A stretch of 11,009 nt of DNA from JAXDLK01 sp034666665 (GTDB taxonomy: Bacteria; Desulfobacterota; Binatia; JACPRU01). Positions 1-5,543 of this stretch are shown here, in pieces; the first letter of the stretch is position 1; each line of letters begins with the position of its first letter. The position numbers and the translations under genes are program-made. The stretch covers positions 1 through 11,009 of the forward strand of contig JAXDLK010000228.1 in assembly GCA_034666665.1 (NCBI GenBank), read 5' to 3'. The notes under the pieces were generated by a model. The model had not been told where the DNA came from. It saw only the letters and a program-made list of their open reading frames with translations, and searched no databases.

Positions 1-507
1 CTGGCCGTCGCCACGGCGACACGAACGCGGCGACCGACCCGGACGCCGACGCGCACGCCGACGCGAACGCGGCGGCCCACCCGCACACGGACACAGCCGG
101 GAGGCGCGACGCCGACGCGGACCCGCACGCGTACGCCGACGCAGCCTGGGGGAGCCACCGCGACGATCACCCCCACGCAACCCGCGGGAGCGACGGCGAC
201 GGCGACGCGAACTCCGACGCAGCCGAGCGAGCCGACGAACACCGCCACGCCGAAGCCGATCGGCGCTGCGTGCACGAACGACGCGGAGTGTGGCTCGGCG
301 GGCTTTTGCGCACAGGCGACCGACTGTCGTGGAAACGCCGGGACGTGCTCGCCCAGGAATTGTATCGACAACTCGCCGAACAGCCAGCAGTGCTGCTGCC
401 AGAGGAACGTCAGCGGGGAGGGACAACCCCGACAGAGCATGTGCTTCGCCGGGGAGACCTGCCGCGAGAACTCGATCAACCCCGGAACGTTCGTCTGCTC
501 GCCGTAG
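1..507 (+). CDS. Thr-rich, Cys-rich probable secreted protein (3' part only)
   Basis: Frame 1 is open from the first base to TAG at 505-507, giving 168 residues with no start in the window, so the gene begins upstream. Residues 5-84 are low complexity with Thr at nearly every second position (T-R, T-P, T-A, T-Q pairs) and a phrase TQP(G/A)GAT repeated at residues 31-37, 47-53 and 59-65. This looks like an extended extracellular linker or stalk. From residue 91 to the end there are 12 cysteines (91, 97, 103, 109, 116, 121, 131-133, 148, 154, 166); the first four are exactly six apart and begin with a CxxDxxC-type motif. Such Cys-spaced modules occur in secreted or surface proteins of myxobacteria and relatives and are probably disulfide-bonded. 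The signal peptide, if any, would be upstream. The family is not recognised. The next gene starts 27 nt downstream on the same strand. The frame is convincing; the function is unknown. Confidence 0.75.
   Translation: MAVATATRTRRPTRTPTRTPTRTRRPTRTRTQPGGATPTRTRTRTPTQPGGATATITPTQPAGATATATRTPTQPSEPTNTATPKPIGAACTNDAECGSAGFCAQATDCRGNAGTCSPRNCIDNSPNSQQCCCQRNVSGEGQPRQSMCFAGETCRENSINPGTFVCSP
13..252 (+). repeat. ACG-rich low-complexity DNA coding a Thr-repeat linker
   Basis: A degenerate tandem array with units like acgccgacgcg and acgcgaacgcgg. Read in frame 1 it gives alternating Thr with Arg, Pro, Ala or Gln, so the 6-nt periodicity (Thr codon plus any) is explained by the protein linker. Three copies of the TQP(G/A)GAT phrase give a second, longer periodicity. 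Confidence 0.7.
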
Positions 508-534
508 TACCGTGCGCGCTCACCCCGTTCACCG

Positions 535-1656
535 ATGATCGTCGAATGTCCGCGCTGTAACGCCCGGTACCGCGTCGAGGAGGACGTCGTCCGTGAGGAG
601 CCGACCTTCAAGTGCTCCCGCTGCGGCAACCTGTTCGCCTTCGAGCTGCTGGAGAGTCCCCCGGGATCGCGTACGACGGCGCCCATGGCGCGCACGGAAA
701 CGGCTCGCGGAACCGAGCGCATCGTGCCGGAGAGGGAGAGCGCCGATGCCGGCGCCACGATCGGCCGGCGATCCGACAACGGCGAGACGCTCCCGTTCCC
801 GTTCGGTGCGCCCGCAGCACCGCCTCCGGCGGAGACATCCCCCGCCCCGTCGACGACCGAACCGCCGACGCCTGCGGCGGAGCTCTCTCTCGACCTCGAC
901 AGGCGCGAAGACGGTGAGTCCGAACGGCAGATCGACGACGACGTCGATCTCGAGCTCCCCGACGGCGACGACGACGACGATCGTTTCGAGCTCGGCAGCG
1001 AGGATCTCGAGGCGCACGACCTCGAAAGCGACGATGAGGAGCCGCTCGAGCCGGACGTGGTCGAGCCCCGCTTCGTTCGCGACGATTCGCGATTCGCGCT
1101 CGGCGATCCGGCCGCCTCCGGGAGCCCCGTCCGCGGATACCTGGTGTTCGTCGCGCTGCTGCTGCTGTGCTACGGCAACCTGGCGCTCTATCTGAAGAAC
1201 CATCCGAACTGGACGGCCGAAGCCGTGGCCGCGGTTCCCGCGATCGGCGGCTTTCTCGGCGGCAATCGGATGCTACAGAGCCGGGTGGATCTTCAGAACC
1301 TGGAGGGAACGTACCAGAGCATCAAGGACGGCAGGAACGTGTTCATCGTCTCCGGCCGCGCCGTGAACAACTCGGATCACGCCGTGCGGAGCGTCGAGAT
1401 CGAAAGCGTCCTCTACGATGCCCGCGGCGAACCCGTGGCGACCAAGGCGATCTTCTGCGGGAACATCATGTCGCTGAAGATCGTCAAGGATCTCTCCTCG
1501 CAGGAGATCTCCCTCTTGCAGAAGCTCCAGCCGCCGGTCCGGTTCGAGATTCCCGCCGGGGAAAACGCGGGCTTCAGCGTGGTCTTCCTGAGCCCACCAC
1601 CGAAGCTCCAGTCGTTCAGCGCGCGCGTGGCCAGCGCGCAACCGGTCGCTTCCTAG
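535..1656 (+). CDS. MJ0042-type zinc-ribbon, single-pass membrane protein with DUF3426-like C-terminus
   Basis: A 373-residue protein. Residues 1-35 form an MJ0042-family zinc ribbon: C5-P-x-C8 and C27-x-x-C30 are the four metal ligands, after a MIVECP start typical of this family. Residues about 40-185 are a disordered linker, Pro/Thr/Ala-rich first and then very acidic, with a run of five Asp near residue 145. One hydrophobic segment at about 201-220 is the only membrane span, so the zinc ribbon should face the cytoplasm and the C-terminus the periplasm. Residues about 250-373 (NVFIVSGRAVNNSD onward) resemble DUF3426, a beta-sandwich-like domain of unknown function. The ATG at 535 is chosen because the zinc ribbon starts right there; no clear Shine-Dalgarno precedes it. 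It follows the Cys-rich gene by 27 nt. The domain order is standard for the family, whose role is unknown. Confidence 0.88.
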   Translation: MIVECPRCNARYRVEEDVVREEPTFKCSRCGNLFAFELLESPPGSRTTAPMARTETARGTERIVPERESADAGATIGRRSDNGETLPFPFGAPAAPPPAETSPAPSTTEPPTPAAELSLDLDRREDGESERQIDDDVDLELPDGDDDDDRFELGSEDLEAHDLESDDEEPLEPDVVEPRFVRDDSRFALGDPAASGSPVRGYLVFVALLLLCYGNLALYLKNHPNWTAEAVAAVPAIGGFLGGNRMLQSRVDLQNLEGTYQSIKDGRNVFIVSGRAVNNSDHAVRSVEIESVLYDARGEPVATKAIFCGNIMSLKIVKDLSSQEISLLQKLQPPVRFEIPAGENAGFSVVFLSPPPKLQSFSARVASAQPVAS

Positions 1657-1662
1657 ATCCGT

Positions 1663-1686
1663 CCCCGGTCCGCGGCTTCGCCGGGG
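1663..1686 (+). terminator. Possible GC-rich terminator hairpin after the zinc-ribbon gene
   Basis: CCCCGG at 1663-1668 pairs with CCGGGG at 1681-1686 around a 12-nt loop, beginning 7 nt after the TAG at 1654-1656. No T-run follows, so a Rho-independent role is uncertain. Confidence 0.3.
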
Positions 1687-1692
1687 GGTGGC

Positions 1693-1739
1693 GGCGCTAC
1701 GAGCTGGCGAGCAGCATGCTCGTGCCGCTCGCTACAGCC
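1693..1739. repeat. Long imperfect inverted repeat in the convergent gap
   Basis: Nested complementary arms: GGC 1693-1695 with GCC 1737-1739, TA-CGAGC 1698-1704 with GCTCGcTA 1727-1734, GGC 1706-1708 with GCC 1724-1726, and GAGC 1709-1712 with GCTC 1718-1721 around a 5-nt loop. The result is a mostly paired stem with small bulges. It could fold in RNA from either direction. The function is unknown; it may help to end transcription of the converging genes. Confidence 0.4.
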
Positions 1740-1778
1740 TGTGGTCGTTGCGCGCGCGAGCCGGCTCCCGTTGGTCGC

Positions 1779-1805
1779 GTTCGGATGCACGACGTGCATT
1801 CGAAC
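1779..1805. terminator. Strong 12-bp hairpin abutting the tatA stop, possible bidirectional terminator
   Basis: GTTCGGATGCAC (1779-1790) and GTGCATTCGAAC (1794-1805) pair over 12 positions around a GAC loop, with one G-T position (1784/1800) that is a wobble in plus-strand RNA and a C-A mismatch in minus-strand RNA. It lies 2 nt after the tatA stop (1808-1810) and between two converging genes. There is no T-tract on either side, so it is either a hairpin needing another factor, an mRNA 3'-end protector, or a protein-binding palindrome. Confidence 0.5.
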
Positions 1806-1807
1806 CG

Positions 1808-2014
1808 TCAGCTGCTCTTCTTGACGTCTTCCTCGACCTTCTTCACTTCGTCGTGCGGCGTCACGTCGATCGAGTCCGGCTCGTTCATCGCTTTTCGGAA
1901 GTTGCGGATTGCTCTGCCGAAGTCGCCGCCGACGTCGCCGAGCTTGCCGGCCCCGAAGATCACGATCAGGATCAACAGGATCACGAACAGCTCACCGATT
2001 CCGAAACCGAACAT
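1808..2014 (-). CDS. tatA: Sec-independent translocase subunit TatA
   Basis: A 68-residue protein of the TatA/TatE class, the subunit that oligomerises to form the twin-arginine export pore in the inner membrane. The short N-terminus has the polar residue E8 inside the membrane helix (about residues 6-20), then F20-G21, the hinge GKLGDVGGD and an amphipathic helix GRAIRNFRKAM (about 33-43), followed by a short charged tail rich in Lys, Glu and Asp. This order and the KLG.xGxD hinge match TatA rather than TatB, which is longer. The ATG at 2014 is chosen over longer readings because TatA normally starts with MFG or MGG here and because AAGGAGAG lies 8 nt upstream. A sigma70-like promoter sits further upstream. 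No tatC or tatB is adjacent, so it is a stand-alone tat gene in this window. Confidence 0.95.
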   Translation of the reverse strand: MFGFGIGELFVILLILIVIFGAGKLGDVGGDFGRAIRNFRKAMNEPDSIDVTPHDEVKKVEEDVKKSS

Positions 2015-2022
2015 GCCAGAGG

Positions 2023-2030
2023 CTCTCCTT
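2023..2030 (-). promoter_or_regulatory. Shine-Dalgarno of tatA
   Basis: On the minus strand AAGGAGAG occupies 2030-2023, with 8 nt to the ATG at 2014. It is the clearest ribosome-binding site in the window and fixes the tatA start. Confidence 0.85.
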
Positions 2031-2066
2031 CGTGCGTGCCGCGCAGCCGCAGGACTGCTGCATCCC

Positions 2067-2095
2067 GTTATCGTCGAGGCTCGGCGGGCTGTCAA
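2067..2095 (-). promoter_or_regulatory. Sigma70-like promoter for tatA
   Basis: On the minus strand a perfect -35 box TTGACA (2095-2090) is followed by a 17-nt spacer and GATAAC (2072-2067; 4 of 6 matches to TATAAT). Transcription would start near 2060 and give a leader of about 45 nt ending in the tatA Shine-Dalgarno. The call rests on sequence match and spacing only. Confidence 0.6.
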
Positions 2096-2115
2096 ACCGT
2101 TTCCACGCGCGTCGC

Positions 2116-2144
2116 TTTTCCCTCTGCGAAGGCTCGGCTAGACT
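2116..2144 (+). promoter_or_regulatory. Weak candidate promoter for the TonB-family gene
   Basis: TAGACT at 2139-2144 (4 of 6 to the -10 consensus) lies 17 nt after TTTTCC (3 of 6 to the -35). If used, transcription would begin near 2151, almost at the proposed GTG start at 2153, giving a leaderless or nearly leaderless message. This fits the lack of a Shine-Dalgarno, but the boxes are weak. Confidence 0.25.
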
Positions 2145-2152
2145 CCGCGCGC

Positions 2153-3319
2153 GTGGAGCGTAGCGGCAATCTCACCGTCCCCTTCGTGGGCTCGGTCGTG
2201 CTGCACGCGCTCCTGCTGCTGCTGTTCGTCTCCACGGCCATGCGCGGCGCAGCAACGCCGACGCCGCCGCTCGACATCGAGATCTTTCGTCCCGAGGCTG
2301 CGCCGCCGTCCCGACGGGCCCGCCGGGCGCCCAAGGCTGCCGAGCGGCGCCCCGCCCCGCCGGAGCATGCCCAGCAGGCGCCGGCCGCCGCGCCGCCAGC
2401 CGAGGCGGCACCGGAGATGCCCCGGGTCGAGAACCAGATGGTGAGCCCGCCCGAAGGACCCGAGGCGGTTCCCGACAAAGCGCGCTTGCTGAGCGAGAAG
2501 AACAGCCGCGCCGATCAGGAGATGGTGAAGCGTGGCGAGCCGGCACCGCCCGCCGCGCCGCCGAAGAGCAAGCCCCAGCCCAAGGCGCAACGAGCGGAGG
2601 GCACCGACGATCAGGAGAAGACCGCAGGAAAGCGCGGCCGACGCGAGGCGGAACGTCAAGCCGCGCCGGAACGGCTGGCGCGCGCGGAACCCCCGCCGGT
2701 GGCCTCCGCTCCACTTCCCGGGCTCAAGGACCTCTTCGCGAAGCCGGCCGACGTGCTCCGCCGTCAACAAGCGGAGGAGGGCTCGGGAGGCGAAGGATCG
2801 AGCGGCACGGGCACAGACGACCGCGACCTCGCGAATTTGCGCCGGCCGGACCTCTGGGCCGATCCCGGCGAGCGCGGCATCCCGGATTACCTACCGGACG
2901 TTCGCAGCGGCCGGTTCACGCTGCTGAACACCAAAGCCGATCTGTTCGCGCCGTTCGTGCGCCGCGTCGGCCTGCGCGTCTTCCAGACGTTCAGCATGAC
3001 GTTCAAGCGCCAGATCCTCTCCGGCGAGGTGCCGCAGGGAAAGGAGAAGGTCGAGATCGAAGCGATCATGACGCCCGATGGCAGGCGAGTGCAGGTCTAC
3101 CTGCGGGATCGTTCCGGGAATCTCTCCACCGATCGCGTCCTGCTCGGCACCCTGAGCGACGAGATCTTCTTCGACGAGAACCCCCCACGCGGCGCGCTCG
3201 CGGACGACGGCCGCATCCACTTCGTCTTCGCGCTCGACGCCGCCGTCTGGTACCAGCCGACCGAAGGCGGTCGCATCGAGCCGGGCGCGCATTGGATCTT
3301 CGCCGCCGGGCTTCTCTAG
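2153..3319 (+). CDS. TonB-family energy transducer-like protein
   Basis: A 388-residue protein from GTG 2153. It has the TonB layout: a short cytoplasmic N-terminus, one membrane anchor at about residues 9-30 (VPFVGSVVLHALLLLLF), a long Pro/Ala/Lys/Arg-rich periplasmic spacer (about 35-220), and a compact C-terminal domain from about 245. The C-terminal domain contains the LLNTKADLFAPFVRRVG segment, similar to the NT..F..F...V entry of TonB C-terminal domains, then a beta-strand pattern (VEIEAIMTPDGRRVQV, about 299-314). TonB couples the inner-membrane proton force, through ExbB/ExbD, to outer-membrane receptors; no exbB or exbD is present here. The frame stays open upstream to 1688, but that part runs antisense to tatA and is not protein-like. 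GTG 2153 is preferred because it leaves a short N-terminus before the anchor. No clear Shine-Dalgarno is seen. TolA-like function is an alternative. Confidence 0.75.
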   Translation: MERSGNLTVPFVGSVVLHALLLLLFVSTAMRGAATPTPPLDIEIFRPEAAPPSRRARRAPKAAERRPAPPEHAQQAPAAAPPAEAAPEMPRVENQMVSPPEGPEAVPDKARLLSEKNSRADQEMVKRGEPAPPAAPPKSKPQPKAQRAEGTDDQEKTAGKRGRREAERQAAPERLARAEPPPVASAPLPGLKDLFAKPADVLRRQQAEEGSGGEGSSGTGTDDRDLANLRRPDLWADPGERGIPDYLPDVRSGRFTLLNTKADLFAPFVRRVGLRVFQTFSMTFKRQILSGEVPQGKEKVEIEAIMTPDGRRVQVYLRDRSGNLSTDRVLLGTLSDEIFFDENPPRGALADDGRIHFVFALDAAVWYQPTEGGRIEPGAHWIFAAGLL

Positions 3320-3342
3320 CAAGCACCGTCCGCGGGCTCGAT

Positions 3343-4101
3343 TCACGCCTTTGCCTTCGGCAGGAACGGCGTGAGCAGGTCGATCGGCACCGGGAAGATC
3401 GTCGTCGAGTTCTTCTCCGCGGAGATCTCGACCAGCGTCTGTAGGTAGCGCAGCGTGAGCGCGATCGGCTCCGACGCGAGCACCGACGCCGCCTCGGACA
3501 GCTTCTGCGACGCCTGGAACTCACCCTCGGCGGCGATGATCTTCGCGCGGCGCTCGCGCTCGGCCTCCGCCTGCTTCGCCATCGCCCGCTGCATCTCCTG
3601 CGGCAAGTCGATGTGCTTGACCTCGACCTTGGAGACCTTGATGCCCCAGGGATCGGTATCGGTGTCGAGGATCGTCTGGATCTTCTCGTTGATCTTCTCG
3701 CGCTCGGAGAGCAGGTCGTCGAGCTCTCCTTGACCGCAGACGCTGCGGAGCGTCGTCTGCGCCAGCTGCGAGGTCGCGATCATGTAGTTCTCGACGGCGA
3801 CCAGCGCCTTGTTCGGGTCGAGCACGCGAAAGTAGACGACCGCGTTCACCTTCACGGAGACGTTGTCGCGCGTGATCACGTCCTGCGGCGGCACGTCGAG
3901 CGTGACGATGCGGAGGTCCATGCGCACCGCGCGTTCGATCACGGGAACGATGATCACCAGACCGGGACCGCGCGATCCGACCAGCCGGCCGAGCCGGAAG
4001 ACCACCACCCGCTGGTACTCGTTCACCACGTTGACGCTCATCCACAGGAAGACGAGGGCAACCACGACGATCCAACCGACGAACCCGAGTGCTTCGAACA
4101 T
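3343..4101 (-). CDS. Slipin / stomatin-like SPFH-domain membrane protein
   Basis: A 252-residue SPFH (prohibitin-homology) protein of the bacterial slipin group. A membrane-inserted hydrophobic segment lies at about residues 4-24, followed directly by NEYQRVVVFRLGR and GPGLVIIVPVIERAVRMDLR, the hallmark start of the stomatin domain, then TLDVPPQDVITRDNVSVKVNAVVYFRV. The C-terminal half has the coiled-coil region rich in Ala/Glu/Arg (QRAMAKQAEAERERRAKIIAAEGE) and the conserved YLQTL near the end. Slipins oligomerise into ring or cage assemblies in the membrane and are usually encoded beside an NfeD protease that acts on the slipin C-terminus. The upstream gene is exactly that, overlapping as TGATG. 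The ATG at 4101 is supported by a GGAGGAGGG ribosome site inside the end of the nfeD gene. It converges with the TonB-family gene, 23 nt away, with no obvious terminator. Confidence 0.95.
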   Translation of the reverse strand: MFEALGFVGWIVVVALVFLWMSVNVVNEYQRVVVFRLGRLVGSRGPGLVIIVPVIERAVRMDLRIVTLDVPPQDVITRDNVSVKVNAVVYFRVLDPNKALVAVENYMIATSQLAQTTLRSVCGQGELDDLLSEREKINEKIQTILDTDTDPWGIKVSKVEVKHIDLPQEMQRAMAKQAEAERERRAKIIAAEGEFQASQKLSEAASVLASEPIALTLRYLQTLVEISAEKNSTTIFPVPIDLLTPFLPKAKA

Positions 4102-5417
4102 CAAACCCTCCTCCGCGGCGACACGACGAGCTTGAGCCCGTCGACGCTCACGACCTCTACCTCGTCCCCGTCGTCGACGGCATCGCCGCCGGCGACGACG
4201 GCGTCCCAGATCTCGCCGACGACGGTCACCTTGCCGCGCGGCGCGAGACGGCCGCGGGCTCTTCCCACCGCACCGACCATCCCCTCGACACCGGTCGTCA
4301 CCGGGCGCCGTTGCCCTTTCAGAACCAGCATGCCGACGCCCAACATCAGCCCGCCGAGCGAGACCGCGGTGGCGGCGATGACCCCGCGATTCACGACCAG
4401 GCCGGGCGCCTCGACGGTGTGGAACAGGAGCAGCGATCCGCCGACCAGACAAGCGATGCCGCCGACGCCGAGCGCGCCGAAGCTCGGCACGAACACCTCG
4501 GCGACCAGCAGCACGAGGCCGAGCGCGATCAGCGCCGCTCCCGTGTAATTGACGGGCACGATCGAGAACCCGACCATCGCCAGCAGGAGAGCAATCACCC
4601 CGACGACACCGGGGAGCACCGCGCCGGGATGGTTGAACTCGACGTAGAGCGCGGCCAGGCCGACGAGCAGCAGCACCACGATCACCGTCGGCTGCGACAG
4701 GAAGAAGTAGAAGGACTGCTCGAGCGTCATCTCGACGTCGACGTACTCGGGCGCGGCGGTCGAGAGCCGTAGCTCGCGGCCGCGGACCGTCACGGCGCGG
4801 CCGTTCGACCGCTGCAGGACCTCCTCGGCCGACGCAGCGACGAGGTCGATCACCTTCTTCTGCAGCGCCTCCTCCGCGGTGATCGCGGCGCTCTTCCGCA
4901 CCGCTTCGACGGCCCAATCGACGTTCCGTCCTCGCTGCCCGGCGATCGCCTGCAGGAAGGAGACGGCATAGTTCTCGACCTTCTGCTCCATGACTTCGTT
5001 TCGCTCGGAGCCGCCGACGACCATGACCGGGTGAGCCGCACCGATCGTGGTTCCGGGCGCCATCGCGGCGACGTGCGCGGCCAGGGTGACGAACGTGCCG
5101 GCCGACATCGCGCCCGCGCCGCTCGGAGCCACGTAGACGATGACCGGAACGGCGGCGCCGAGGATCCTCTGGACGATCTCCTTGGTGGCGTCGAGCGATC
5201 CGCCCGGCGTGTCGAGCTGCAGGAGAATCGCGTCGGCGCGCCCGCTCTCCGCCTGTTCGAGCGCAATCTTCAGGTACTCGACGACGGGCGAGAAGATCGG
5301 GCCGTCGACCTCGATTCGGTAGATGCGCGAGGCCGCCGCGGGGTGCGCAGTGACGCCGACGGCGAGGAGCGCAGCGAGCGGCAGGAGCGCAGCGTGTGAG
5401 ATGTGTGCAGGCCGCAT
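4101..5417 (-). CDS. NfeD-family membrane-bound serine protease (long form)
   Basis: A 438-residue long-form NfeD. Residues 1-29 are a signal peptide (hydrophobic core LLPLAALLAVGV, then AHPAAA). Residues about 31-200 form the ClpP-like protease domain: LDTPGGSLDAT (69-79), the nucleophile S105 in GAGAMSAG, and K146 in QKVENYAVSFLQ, which together fit the Ser-Lys dyad known for archaeal PH1510. Four to five membrane helices follow (about 237-365), then a soluble OB-fold NfeD C-terminal domain (about 375-438, GMVGAVGRARGRLAPRGKV). The protease cuts the partner slipin, encoded next with a 1-base overlap. The ATG at 5417 is preferred to an in-frame TTG at 5462 because it starts directly with the signal peptide and because the TTG falls inside a candidate promoter. 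It diverges from the CoA-transferase pair. Confidence 0.93.
   Translation of the reverse strand: MRPAHISHAALLPLAALLAVGVTAHPAAASRIYRIEVDGPIFSPVVEYLKIALEQAESGRADAILLQLDTPGGSLDATKEIVQRILGAAVPVIVYVAPSGAGAMSAGTFVTLAAHVAAMAPGTTIGAAHPVMVVGGSERNEVMEQKVENYAVSFLQAIAGQRGRNVDWAVEAVRKSAAITAEEALQKKVIDLVAASAEEVLQRSNGRAVTVRGRELRLSTAAPEYVDVEMTLEQSFYFFLSQPTVIVVLLLVGLAALYVEFNHPGAVLPGVVGVIALLLAMVGFSIVPVNYTGAALIALGLVLLVAEVFVPSFGALGVGGIACLVGGSLLLFHTVEAPGLVVNRGVIAATAVSLGGLMLGVGMLVLKGQRRPVTTGVEGMVGAVGRARGRLAPRGKVTVVGEIWDAVVAGGDAVDDGDEVEVVSVDGLKLVVSPRRRV
4106..4114 (-). promoter_or_regulatory. Shine-Dalgarno of the slipin gene, inside the nfeD 3' end
   Basis: On the minus strand GGAGGAGGG at 4114-4106 lies 4 nt before the ATG at 4101. 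Because it sits within the nfeD coding end and the two genes overlap by one base (TGATG), the slipin is probably translationally coupled to the protease. Confidence 0.7.
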
Positions 5418-5433
5418 GCGCGAGCGACGGCAG

Positions 5434-5462
5434 AGTATCCTATGCGTTCGGCGAAAACCCAA
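5434..5462 (-). promoter_or_regulatory. Candidate promoter of the nfeD-slipin operon
   Basis: On the minus strand TTGGGT (5462-5457) and GATACT (5439-5434; 4 of 6 to TATAAT) are 17 nt apart. Transcription would start near 5427, about 10 nt before the ATG at 5417. The -35 box is only half matched. Supporting context is the divergent gene arrangement. Confidence 0.4.
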
Positions 5463-5543
5463 GCGATTCGCTCGAGGCCGGCCGGCACCGGGCGGCGGGC
5501 GTTTGCGACCCGCGGCGCACGCCTGTTACAGGTCTCACCGCCG

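Noticed and set aside
1..252. CRISPR or satellite array from the repetitive left end
   Set aside because: The repeat is a degenerate 6-nt periodicity that translates into an alternating-Thr linker; there are no conserved repeats with unique spacers.
270..560. Short plus-strand frame beginning at ATG 270
   Set aside because: It is out of frame with the Cys-rich frame 1, whose regular Cys spacing and Thr repeats show the true reading frame.
529..1203. Minus-strand frame opposite the zinc-ribbon gene
   Set aside because: It is low-complexity Arg/Glu/Val-rich sequence mirrored from the acidic linker codons, with no start signal.
1688..2152. N-terminal extension of the TonB-family reading frame upstream of GTG 2153
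   Set aside because: The stretch runs antisense to tatA, which has a clear ribosome site and promoter, and its translation shows no signal or domain. TonB-type proteins begin just before the membrane anchor, as from 2153.
4089..4772. Long plus-strand frame opposite nfeD
   Set aside because: It is His/Asp/Arg-rich with no recognisable domain and lies wholly antisense to the nfeD-slipin genes; high GC makes such shadow frames common.
5418..5462. In-frame TTG start at 5462 for the NfeD protease
   Set aside because: It adds 15 Arg-rich residues before a normal signal peptide, has no Shine-Dalgarno, and overlaps a candidate promoter. ATG 5417 fits better.
5403..5543. Longer start at 5403 for the first CoA-transferase
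   Set aside because: The added 47 residues overlap the 5' end of the divergent nfeD gene and precede the normal family N-terminus, which starts right at ATG 5544.
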